Shown in pieces: positions 27,033 to 38,043 of a stretch of 64,000 nucleotides of DNA (position 1 is the first letter of the stretch; every line of letters starts with the position of its first letter). Below the pieces are notes generated by a model. The model saw nothing but the letters and a program-made list of their open reading frames with translations. It was not told where the DNA came from and ran no database searches. A program made the position numbers and the translations under genes. Source of the DNA: Phlebopus portentosus (Eukaryota > Basidiomycota > Agaricomycetes > Boletales > Boletinellaceae); contig JAYXKI010000005.1 of NCBI GenBank assembly GCA_037892935.1, positions 1,674,001 to 1,738,000 of the forward strand. The letters run 5' to 3'.

Positions 27033-30000
27033 TTCTAATCAAATCTACTCAGACAAAATCTTATTTTGTGTATCGCAGATCTATACTCTCGTCTCCCTCA
27101 AGTTTATCGCTTCCTTCCAAACGTTTTCCTGTGCCGAAACCGCCTGACCCCGTCGTCGGTATCGATCATTTCATTCTTCTTCCTTTCCTCCAAGCGAGAC
27201 CCAAACTCTAATCCTCATTTCAATATTGACGAGACTTTATTTTGCTTAACATCTTAACATCATTTATTCCTAGTTTCAAGCTATATATATGCATATAGTT
27301 TTTTGCTTTTATGATGTTTTTTGTCCTTCTGTGAATTTAGTTTCTCACTCAGGCAGCTCCTTTTTTATGAGTCCAGACCTGTTGTCCACTAGGTAAACTC
27401 CCCTATATTAGGACATCGTGGAACTATGGGATATTACTGTGCAATAGAGGCTCAATCGAAAGTGCATTGAGTACAAGTACAATGGAAAGAATAAAAAAAT
27501 AAGAGCCACATTATTCGGATACAGGGAATCGAACGCCGAGCTCCCGCGCGAGGAACACGTAACCATGGGAAAACACTTTCTAAAGTGAGAGGCGGCAATA
27601 ATTGTTTACCCAGCTTTTTTTTCTACTTCATTTTTCTACTTCTACGCCTCTATCTAACACGAAGTATAGAATCGATATCTTATATTATGAATGATTGTAA
27701 TTTGCTGTAGTGGATAGTGCAGAATGTTATTACTAACACCTTCGTTCTTGCTGTGGGCAGACTGAAGGCCGCTTTAAGCAGCGTGATATTTCCAGGTAAG
27801 AACTATAACTAGAGTTCTCTCACATGCTTGGCTATGAGAATTGTCGCTTTTACGGGCATATTGAAGATCTTTGTAGAGAACTAGCTGTATGCCTCAAGGC
27901 GTTTGATTGATGTCTAGTTACTTCGGTCTTCAATTCCCCGAGGGAATAGCATTGAACCAGTGACTGAAAATCGGGATTTTGTTTGCTTCTCTTCCCCTTT
28001 CAAGCCTCACAATGAAAATTCCGGTTTGGCTGACATATTTTCTTTCACTACGCTTAGGAGCTCAGATCTATGTTTACCTAGGTATGTCAGGTTTGGCACA
28101 ATCCAATGATACTCTTTCTGTGTTCATTAACATACATCTCTAACTTCTAATTATTTTTCTAGGCGTTGTGATATTCATTCCTACAGACTCGGCGGGAATA
28201 AACATGCGAAGTATTGGTCGCCGTCGTCTAGAACTAGGCAAATTGATCTTCCTTGGTTAGACTGCCTGATCTCCCAATGTAACAGTCAACTTCAAGTGTT
28301 TTTCATCCTCCAGGCCTCGAGATACAAAACATGATCAAATTGGCTATCTCTGTCGCAAGAAGCGTACGCTGGTCCTTGCGGATGAAACTACATATAGAAT
28401 CAATTCGATATTACGACTGTATTTTGCTTTGTGGCTTTAGTCAGCCCAGGACTTCAAAAACCGAGTGCAACGGGGGTATCATTCATTTAGACGTCGTACC
28501 TTGGACCTGAGATCTCATCGAATTGGTCCGTTCTGTCCTGCTGGTGAGAGCCTGGAAGAGATGACATAGGATGCTCCTGTCCAAGACCGCGGAATTGGAT
28601 CTGACTGAGGACTCGCCGACTCCATGGTTCTAAGTAATCTGGCGTTTTGACCATCGAAAATAACGGAATATACCCTATTTGCCTCGTCGCCATTGAGTTT
28701 CAGTACGATGGATTCAGGGAGGGAGCGATGTATCTCATCGTGAATTACATGGTGTTATCTCCGAATTCTCCGTCAACCTATCTGTGATGAATAAGCCAGC
28801 AACAAGTTCTCAATGGCAGAATATCTAGATAGAATGGAACTTGCTTTCCCCATTTTGAACGCATGTGTGGATAATTACCCGTGAGCATCTTGCTTCCGTA
28901 TCCGGTTGCGTATTATTGCAATCAAGTCGACTCCGTCGCTAAACATATGAAATCTATGTGGAAGAAGCTATCATTGCTCAGCCAAGGAAAAGTGAGCACC
29001 GCTATTGACGATATTTTTAACATATTGGAGTCAAGAGGAGTAGTCCCCATCCGACAAGACCACTCCCGGTAGCTCGGTTTCCGAACAGACTTTGACGACA
29101 AATTAGGCCTTGCGTAAACCACAGTTGTACCTCGACTTTCAGGAACCATGTCGTGATCAATTGCACCCGCAAAATCCGAAGTGAAATGGGACACCACCGG
29201 CGATACTAGCATGGAGTGCTCCCGAGAGTAGTGAGAAAGAATGCTGCCACCAGCTCCGTAGAGCGCAAGTGTGTATTTGTAATCCGAATCGGAGGGAGAA
29301 TAGTAAGACACTCAACGCAGATACTTGGTGTCCGATGGTCGCGCGTCCGACCTGAACTCACTTCAGCTTCTTTTCTGATTCCGCGCAGTTTGCACGCATT
29401 GTCAGTGGGAATATTAATGCGTGTGCGAAAACTGCTTGATTCGCGGATATCTGAAATGCCATTATCTCAGCGTAATAGGAAATCAACCTCTTCTGTCGCC
29501 TGTGTATACCGAAGACCAGATGAAATCCAGGCATTAGCAGGAAATACCGGTCCGAGACAACATTGAATTCTTGAGAAATGCCGATAAAGATTGATAAAGA
29601 CTGCCGCATATCTAGAAAAAAACCATGGGCAAGTCCGCAGGTTGCACGAGAAGGCTTACCGAAAGCATTGTGGAGTTTAGCAATTGCGCCATTTAAGTTT
29701 AATACGCACAATCCTGTCCTCTGCTTCTATTCGGCCTTCACGCTCTGAATGACCGAGACAAGACTGCAACCTTCTGGATAAGATCAAGCTCTGGCACAAT
29801 TGTCCAGGGAAAAATATGTTTGAGGACGTTGTGTTACAGGGTGGGCAAGACGGATCTAGTTTCGGCCAGATGTCCATTGTATAGAATAATTTTGAGGGAT
29901 AAAAGATGCAAAAAGAACTTGCATGGCTCCAAGTTTATTCTCGAGAATGCTTAGAATTATTTAGGTTCCAGGACTTAATCGTGGAGCCGCAAAATTCAAA

Positions 30001-32486
30001 AACCTAGTCAGCCAGCCAGCTACTCGGCAGGAGGTCCAAATGTCTAAACACCTGACTCGCAAGACGGAATAGGACTAGGCCCGATTCCCTTACTGTTATC
30101 CTCTAGTTTTGCAGCGTCTAGCTAAGGAAAGCGGTATGGCATAAATCTTTTGTATGTAAGTAGATTTGGAAATCGGACCTTACGGAAGAACTCCACGGAA
30201 ATAGGGGATGGCCACCATCTAGTGGATTCAGCAGTCTGCAGAGAACATTGTTCAGGTCCAAACTTTTGGCCAGGCAGCTCTTCCGTGATTCTTGTCGAGA
30301 TCCCTGACCACCTGGCCTCCTAGAGCATTTGGATTGTTCGTTATTTACGGGCTGAAGCTGTTAGCAAGCTGCCGCCGCCGTGTTGCTTTCAATCTTCCAT
30401 CTATCTATTATAGAAAGAACTAGGTCTGATGGTGCAGTCGAGCATATGCACTCCAGGCACATCACCAGAGCTGTGTAAACTTAACTGGTGATCCAGTTGA
30501 CTCCATCGAAGAAGAGAAGCGTTGTAGAGACTTAGCACACCTTCGCATTCGAGATACTATAAAAATACGGACCTTAGCTAGAGGAGTTCCAAAGGGTAGC
30601 GACTGAGTATACGAAGGCCGTATTGATTGCAAGACACGCATACTTATCTTGGGGCGATTCAATTTCAGTCAGGCACCAGAAACCACGAACGGATACTCGC
30701 CAGCTTCAGCGTATAAATAGGACAAAAATCCAGAACAGATGCGGCTTGGAGGTGAATGGGGAGGATGCCGAGGAGAAGCCAGTGCTGTGGGTGCTGGCAT
30801 TCGGGATGCCTGATTCCGATAAGCCTGGAGGGCTCTTCGTGCATCACGATCTACATTGGACGGATATTCTTTAGTGGTGTTGATCTTCCCAACCAAGAGT
30901 TCACTGGCAGATCCAGAGGCAAAACTCTGACCAGTGGGCCTTAATAACGATAGAAGCATTAATAAGCCGCAGAATGGACTATCTTACGAAAGACGCGCAC
31001 TGCTACTTGATGGACAGGAGTAATGGCACGTTCCTGCCGGTTTCTTCGAAGCATTATTGAGTCCTTCTCTAGTGTGCCCTGACAAGCCGAACATACAATC
31101 AGTTCTCAGCACTTTGGTCTAAAAACAAATCGCTCAATAGGAAAAGTAAATCCTCTGGAGAAGCTGTTGCCGTGGTAAGAGAAGAAACGAGGAAGCGGAT
31201 CAATGCAACGGATTTTGTTTGATCCAAGCATCCAGCCTTTCTCCGCGGGCGCATGACGCGCATGGGAGAACCTGAAGGCTAAAAGGCCCACGAGTAGATG
31301 TCGGTCTGTCGATGCTTCGAAAACCTGTCGGTGCACCCCATTGAGATGTTCGCAGTTATTCGTGAATACTTCAAAGCATGAAAAAGCGCACGTTGTACAA
31401 GAACCGAAAATGAACCGAGCTGCACTAAGCACTTTGTGGATTAGACGCTGAATATTGCTCAAGGGCCCTGGGACGCTTCGTCCCAGCCAGGAAATAAGAA
31501 GTTGGAAAAGAAACGTCGAGGAACCCATATCAAGCAGAAGGAAGTCTTGAAATGCTCCTCGTGATAAGTGAGTGGTAAACGCGTGTCTGCGTCAAGAGGC
31601 GAATGCCTGAGCTCCCCAATACCACGGAGCAGCACCCTAGGCGTACAAAGTTTACCACATTCGGTAACAAGCGTGGCGGAAAATTAGAAGCAATATTCAA
31701 CTTCTCGGTGGGAAACTCCGAACCAATGATCGTCGATTCTTAAACGAAAGCATCGGACTACGATCACATTTCAAGAGGACAATCTCAGCGGTGAGAACTA
31801 GGAAGTGGTTGAGACCCCCACACGTCGTACTTATAATCCGTTAGTATAGTAACTCTCAATCAGAGTGTCGAAAATAACTTGCCTAGCTGAAGAGCCGGTT
31901 CCTTGAGTCTATTTGACTTGCATGCGTAACCGTCACTCTTGCAGTTGCTTGCTCCGATATTCTCTTCCGACAGAGTCAGACCCCTCGGATGAATTGAGAG
32001 AAAGGCTGCATGGTCGAGATGCAAGGGCTCGGAAACTCAAGTCATTCGTCGTGGTGACGCTTAGTGCATCCAATATACTTGTACAAGGCGCCAGTTCGAC
32101 CTAGTCCTCAGCAACAATGGACGTGCTAGTGTCATGACAGGTTATGATGGATTAATGATGACCATGATTGATATTGCCTACAAACCACAAAGTCCAATAG
32201 TAGACCCAAAGAAAGACGGAAAGAGACGAACAACTGCGGTTCCAGACCGCAGTATGCACATGCTGCTAGAATGTCCTTGTCCATGTCAAATATAGGCAAT
32301 AAAGACAACGACATCAGAAGTGCAAGGTCATAAAGCCCAGAAAGGCGTCAATGTGCAGAGCACCTTGCAAAACTCACACACGCACAGACATGTTCCAATG
32401 ACAGAGTTCGAAGCGGTCCCAAATGAAGTCAGAAGCAAATTCATCTAGTTGAACAGCAGAATGATTCGACACTCCCGGTGCATATA
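27033..32486. other. Gene-poor region, no gene recognised
   Basis: About 5.4 kb without a convincing gene. Frames are short and broken on both strands. A few exon-like pieces bounded by good splice signals occur around 27771-27815, 28163-28255 and 28316-28360 on the plus strand, but they do not chain into a recognised protein. A minus ORF at 28922-29311 starts like a P-loop GTPase yet lacks the GKS of the P-loop. The ORF at 31106-31528 (-) has no motif. The region looks like old decayed sequence. Confidence 0.5.
27515..27568 (-). pseudogene. Possible tRNA-Glu-derived relic
   Basis: On the minus strand the piece reads GGTTACGTGTTCCTCGC, then GGCGTTCGATTCCC (a good B-box/T-arm) and ends TGTATCCGA. 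This resembles the 3' two-thirds of fungal tRNA-Glu (..GGATTCCTCGC..GGGTTCGATTCCCGGTATCGGA). The 5' acceptor strand and a normal anticodon loop are missing. A T(7) run follows about 20 nt downstream, as after a pol III gene. It is probably a tRNA relic or the head of a short interspersed element. Confidence 0.3.
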
Positions 32487-34146
32487 CTACCGAAACAGAC
32501 CCCGCAACCAGATCTTGAAGCGCTCCCACCAATTCCCTCGCCAGGCGCCTGACCTTTGCCGGTTCCCTATCCGAAGGACACCAGTGCCAACACGCAGATT
32601 GTCCTGTACATCCGATACCCGCGTAGCACCTTCCTCGAGGTCAGATAGGCGCTCTCTATTGCGTGCAGCCATGACACGAAAGCGCGGAAGTGTTCTACGC
32701 GTTAGGAAGGACGGAAAAATAGACAACAGCGAAATTAGTTCTGGGTTAGAGAGGTCTGGCATCGTCCAGGTTCGCAGTTGAGTTTGCCCGTCGAATATGT
32801 CTGTTGACAAAGATGGCGCATATCTACGCTCTCCGCCGGCAGTCCGTAGGAGCAGCGCATCGATTTCGGCACCTGTGGGCGGGGATGGTACCACAGTGGA
32901 AAGATTCCCCGAATTGCTCGACTCTGAAAAGATCCTACGTTCCGGGGGGTCGTCGAATGAGCAGTGTTAGAATCCAGAAAGGGGTCAGATGGCGCTCGAG
33001 ATCGAGTCGAATGAGTTCGTAGCGCGGGTCTGGCCGGTTTCTGGGAACACGACGGCGCGAGAAGCAAAGAGCTTAAAGGCTCCGACTGTGATCTTGCATG
33101 CTGTTGTGCCGAGACCGAGTCATCCGACAGCCGGACACAAGGAGGAATTAATCTCTCCTCGAATCCTAAGACCTATATGCATATAAGCATTTCAATATCT
33201 CAGCCAGAAAGTCTAATATCCTACTGACCCCTTGAGAACATCAATAGCTTCTAGCATAAATTCTTTGCCACTTCAATAAACGATACGTTAGAATTCGGAG
33301 CGGAACTCAGGACAGGGTGGTCTATAACATACGCGGACTCCATAAAGACAGCGTCATCAAAATCCCATTCAATCCGCCTACAGCCAGCTCCGCCGAGATT
33401 CTCTGGGACGACTTGGAGTCTCATGCTCGCCCATAAGCTCTCGAAAAAGGGTTTTGTTCCTGGCATTGAGGGGTTGCCCCAAGTCTTGACGAATTGATCG
33501 AAACGTTCCCACCTCTCACGTTTAGCAGATGAACTAAACGGATGGGCTCGAGAATGAGGCGCCAGTGACCCTCCGGGAGCAGTAGAGTTCAGATGTGCAT
33601 GAAATTCAGCCTGGCGTCGGGCAGCAAGGTACGTATGATATGAAGCTCGTATATGGGCTTGTATTCTAGCGTAATTTGCCCGGAGGGATTGAGGAAGCCC
33701 AGCAAGTATTTGGGTCATTTGACGGCCAGCTTCTTCGTCTTGATCATAGTACCTGACATGATAAAGAATGAGGAAATTGATATGCGACCCTTGCAAATAG
33801 TTACTACGTACCATGCACGGCATTTGAGAGCAAATTTTTCCAAGTCTTCATCGATATTCCTACCCGGTGAAGGAGAAATCCGGTCCCGGGGCGAACGCGA
33901 AGGGGGAGAAAGAGCCCGAGCAGGCCTGTTTGCTGGATGGGTGCTAAATCTACTTGGGGGACGAGAACTAGTTGGCGAATTTAGAGGTATATCTTCTCGT
34001 TGGTCACGATCCGAAGACGGAGAGCAGATGGAGGATGCAGAGGGTAGATCGTAGAGAAATTGGTTGTCGGTATGTATAGTTGATGTTCTATGGTCCTTCG
34101 ATAACCGTAGCGGAGGTGGCGGAGGCCGAGGACGAGTGAAAGTCAT
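32487..34146 (-). CDS. Unrecognised multi-exon protein
   Basis: Coding bias and splice sites support a gene, but no known domain is recognised. Exon 1 (start 34146, MTFTRPRPPPPPLRL; an in-frame ATG at 34215 is possible) is Pro/Ser/Arg-rich and ends DLEKFALKCRAW. A good intron (about 33754-33810) leads to YYDQDEEAGRQMTQILAGLPQ and a helical region, then FVKTWGNPSMPGTKPFFESLW and CRRIEWDFDDAVFMESA. A short exon GKEFMLEAIDVLKG follows (about 33240-33277). The C-terminal exon (32487 to about 32890) reads SLSTDIFDGQTQLRTWTMPD..PELISLLSIFPSFLTRRTLPRF and ends in a Trp/Arg-rich amphipathic tail (WWERFKIWLRGLFR). Between 33060 and 32890 no single splice choice keeps frame, so that junction is unresolved or carries an indel. 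Confidence 0.65.
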
Positions 34147-37100
34147 GTTTACACAAAACGTAAATATCGCAACCACTGGCTCTTTGGAATGCCTAGGAAG
34201 AGTAGCATCTAGCACCGGGTGCCCGCATCAAACAACATGGACGTCGATAACAAGCGAGCACAACCTCCACCTTGGCAATTAGCGACCTGGCATAGCGCCG
34301 GTCTTTACGCCGTCTTGCACGTGCCTCTGCAAGTCACGAGTCCTGAACTTGCTTGTTTATATAATTTATTGGATTTTTGTTCTTTGTCTTCTCAGAAGCT
34401 ATGTCACCCATCTTTGCATCATTGAAAGAACCGTTTCCCGTTTCATCAGAACATAAGCTATTTTTCGTTGGATCAAAAGATTGGATACTCAAGCTTGAGT
34501 TCCAAACAGTACACCTCTGGAGAACCGGCACGGCACGGCACGTTTGCCAGTGAGCGCCTAAATTACGAACACCCCTGGACAGCAGCTTGTTCATGATTAT
34601 CTAGAGAACTAGTTTCCCAACAAGTTCAAAGGTTTGACCTGCGCTCACTTTCTGTAACTGTTCTGCGATTTCTTTGGACCAGCGAAGTCTAGCCTCACTT
34701 TCGTGAATTACTGCAACTACATAGTATCATTACACGAAACCCATCTTTATCTCGGTAGCTACGATTCCAGTGATTTTGGGCACCTCTTGGATCACCTGCC
34801 TGAACAGAACAAGGAACAAAATACCTTCTACGCCGCGTTGTTTGTGACGCGCGCCCCGTGTTGGCGGAATGTGGCGTGTAACTTTTCAGATGGAGAGACG
34901 GAGAAAGATTCAAAGAAGGCGTTTCGTTATCGAGAAGATTTCGCACATACTTGCGATGACCTGCTTCGTACGAAGAACGCCCTCGTACGCATGGCTCATC
35001 TTCAAATAGCCCAGCGGTGCTGCCTGGTTTTTTCCTGCAGAGACGGAGGTCCCAATGCAACTTCTTTAGCCAGAATGGAGCTGCTCGTGAATATCCATAT
35101 TCTCATGGATGAAGGTTCGTCACATTCGCAATTGTACTACACGCTGATCTCTTATCACGAATGAAGCTATCTCCCCACGTCAATATTCCAGGAACAAGAT
35201 AGGGATGTATCGTTGCCGGTTACCCGAATAGCATCCCATTCAACTTCTAGAGTCCAATCGGGCGACAGGTGTTCGCTCACTAGATACTCTAGCTGTTGTC
35301 AGTCTCTGAACCGAGTTCACTGTTCTGTCAATTCCTGTGAGCTCTCTTCAATCATGGAATTTTATCGACAATCAAGCTGTGTTTGTAGCTTCCCTGAGGT
35401 ATCTACTTAAGGATTTTTTTGCGACGATTTGCTGAGACTGCGTTGCTTATTGATTCTGCGGGAAGCGGAGGCATGCGAATCTTTGACTGTTGACCACTTA
35501 CTGATTGGTTGCCCCTCAGGCTTATGTCGATTGTATAGTGCTTTTTTTCATTCTCGGTCTCCATGACTGCGCGAGAGGTATCTGTCAACACATATCCATT
35601 GGTCTATCTGATGTTGCTCGACGAAGTTCGTCACAGTCTCCTGGGGGTCCATGCGTATACTATTATGATACGTGATAACAGTGGGCGTATTGATTCCAGA
35701 TTAGGCATGTAAACAGGTCCTACATGCTTCAGAACAGATTGAAAACCATGATGTACGACACTAGCTGCTTCGAGATGTGCGGAGCACATGTAAAATCTGC
35801 GGAAAGAACGCGTTCAGGAAACAGAGGAAACAATCTCTTGTTCTCAAGCCTGCAAGGAGCACATGCTTAAGCGGCGCCTCATTCTCTAACTGGATGCTTG
35901 ATTCTCGGCCTCGCTCAGCTGACACGACATCTTTGCGGTTCTTTCGAACTTTTGTCATGACCTCGATATCCTGCGTTACTTCTGGTCTTGGATAGACTAC
36001 GTGAAGGATAAGTGACCGCTCATTTATTGAGTTATTTTTGACTAAGTTTCCATGGTAGTACGCTACTCCGGGGAATGCGCATGAAAGTCATCGTAGACCA
36101 TACTTTGGTTACTGTCGGTGCCACTTCTCATGCCAATACGTTAGTAGTGACGGTCTAGTTAAATCGTCGAAATATGTCATTGAAGACTTTTCTCGAACAG
36201 TGAGCAATACGCCTGTTACCCGGAACTGTTGCCAAATGCTCCGTTAACTGGATTCATCATTCTAGACCATTCTCTTCCGATGCTATGCAATGAGCAAATG
36301 CATCCGGCATCAATGTCTCTTTATGCGCGGTTATCTGCTCAACGAGTGACACTAAACGAGGTCCAGTTTTTTGCAATTGAATGGATCACCGTAGCTCTTT
36401 ACATCATCTGTTCTCGCTAGTATCCACATCTGTCAGTTTTACGAGCATCACGGTGGGTTTTCATTTTTCTGCAAGCGAACCCGAAGAAGTCACCTTCCGT
36501 GCTGAATACGTGACCCTGGATGGTGAGAAGCATTCCTGGAAGCGCCTTATGTCCGCACGCCGAGGACTTGTCGACTCCAACTGAATAACTTGATGGCGAT
36601 ATAGGGAGCATGTTCAAGGTGAGGCTCGAAATAAAGTTTCGGACCTCCAATTTCCAGTTTCTTGAAGCTGAGTGATCTACATCTCTTAAGTTTTGTTACC
36701 CGATAACCCATTCTTAGGCGCGGAAGCAGGAATCTGTTGCTACAAATTGAAGGAGTTGTGCATAATTTCACAATAAGTGTAGGTCAACGCATATCTAGTA
36801 TTCGGAAGCACGAATACTGCTTCGGACACAGAAGGCCACTAGTACTGTCTGCACGTCGTTAAACTTAGCATAGTCCGGAGAGTGTAGATTTCAAGACCCT
36901 GGATGTAGCCACTCGGCAAGAATCGTCTCGTCACTGCATTGAAACATCGGCTCCGCCGGCTCTCCACCAGTTCATTCGGATATATTAGTTGGACGGACAG
37001 ACGAGCGCCAATTGTATTCGGATTCACCAGGGGCTTTGATCGCCCGCTCGTCGTTAAGAAACATTCTGATTGGACTACCGCCACGCGAATGATGTCGGTC

Positions 37101-37575
37101 ATCATTCTGTCCGCGCATGATACACACCGCATGGCGCGTATGATATGTTTGTTCTGAACAGGTCCACCGCCTCTCCGTGTGCCAAGGAGGCTTAAAAGTA
37201 GACCTTCCAAATGGGCCTAACAAGCTATTTATAGAGTATCATAGGAAAAGCTCGTCTAGATCCGCAGTGGATTGACTAGGAAGGCAATGCCGTTGGTATA
37301 TCGGAACAAGATCGCGCGAAGATGCGCGATTTACGCAATATTAGGTGAATGTTTCCCGCCTGCAAGGTCATCGCTGCGCGACCAAGATAGACTGGAATGT
37401 GTGTCAGTGACGGGTGTTGTTGTTATGTAATCCAAGTACTCTTTGTGAGACGGCGAGGGCGAGACCGCGTTCCGCACTGTGGCGCTGATGCCTATTACGG
37501 AGCAAATCGCGCGCGTCTAGTTTTGCGGGCGCATCATTTTTTTCGCATATATGTCCTTCTCTGCAATATGAAGTA
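34147..37575. other. Gene-poor region, no gene recognised
   Basis: About 3.4 kb with only short, motif-free frames. The longest plus-strand frame (34703-35164, 153 codons) has no recognised domain and no clear splice partners. A CGGCA(CGGCA) short repeat lies at about 34523-34540. Probably decayed intergenic DNA. Confidence 0.5.
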
Positions 37576-38043
37576 CAGTTGAAATTGTCATAATGCATTG
37601 AATCATAATGCATAAATCTTATAATGCATTGGGTTTGGGCTTCTCCCGACTTGGGAGAAGGGAAATTATGCAAAAATCTCGTATTGCATAATGCATTGCA
37701 TTTTGAGTCAATTTATGCATTTTAATGTGCTATTTTTGTGAAATTTGTCCGTATTTGTGCATAATTTCTCAACATTAGTTACTATTATGTCATATTTCTG
37801 ATCTCTGCCAAGTTCTTTCAGCTATGAATAGCTAATCTCTGATGTGATTTGTGAAATACTTTCATCATCAGCTTACTCATTTGATGCCAATTAGCCCCAG
37901 AAAGGCTAATTTCAACCAGAAAGAATAAAATTCATTATTTTACTTAATGTGGAAGGTTATTCCCACATAATATGTTGCATAAATTTCATAATGCATTAGG
38001 AAATGCCTTCTCCCGACGTTATGTGTTATGACAATTTCAACTG
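37576..38043. mobile_element. Tc1/mariner-type MITE
   Basis: A 468-bp AT-rich element with inverted ends CAGTTGAAATTGTCATAA at 37576 and its complement ending at 38043, flanked by TA on both sides (37574-37575 and 38044-38045). A CAGT terminus with TA target duplication is the mark of Tc1/mariner elements. Subterminal TAATGCAT/ATGCATTA boxes are repeated at both ends, and CTTCTCCCGA blocks occur near both ends, one of them in a perfect small hairpin (CTTCTCCC-GACTT-GGGAGAAG, about 37640). It has no coding capacity, so it would need a transposase from elsewhere. Confidence 0.85.

Noticed and set aside
28922..29311. Minus-strand frame beginning like a Ras-type GTPase (DSDYKYTLALYGAGG)
   Set aside because: The P-loop GKS/T is absent and no switch II DTAG, NKxD or SAK motif follows. 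The resemblance is limited to a few residues, so no GTPase is called.
34703..35164. Plus-strand 153-codon frame in a gene-poor tract
   Set aside because: No conserved motif, no splice partners and no coding-like composition. Length alone is compatible with chance.
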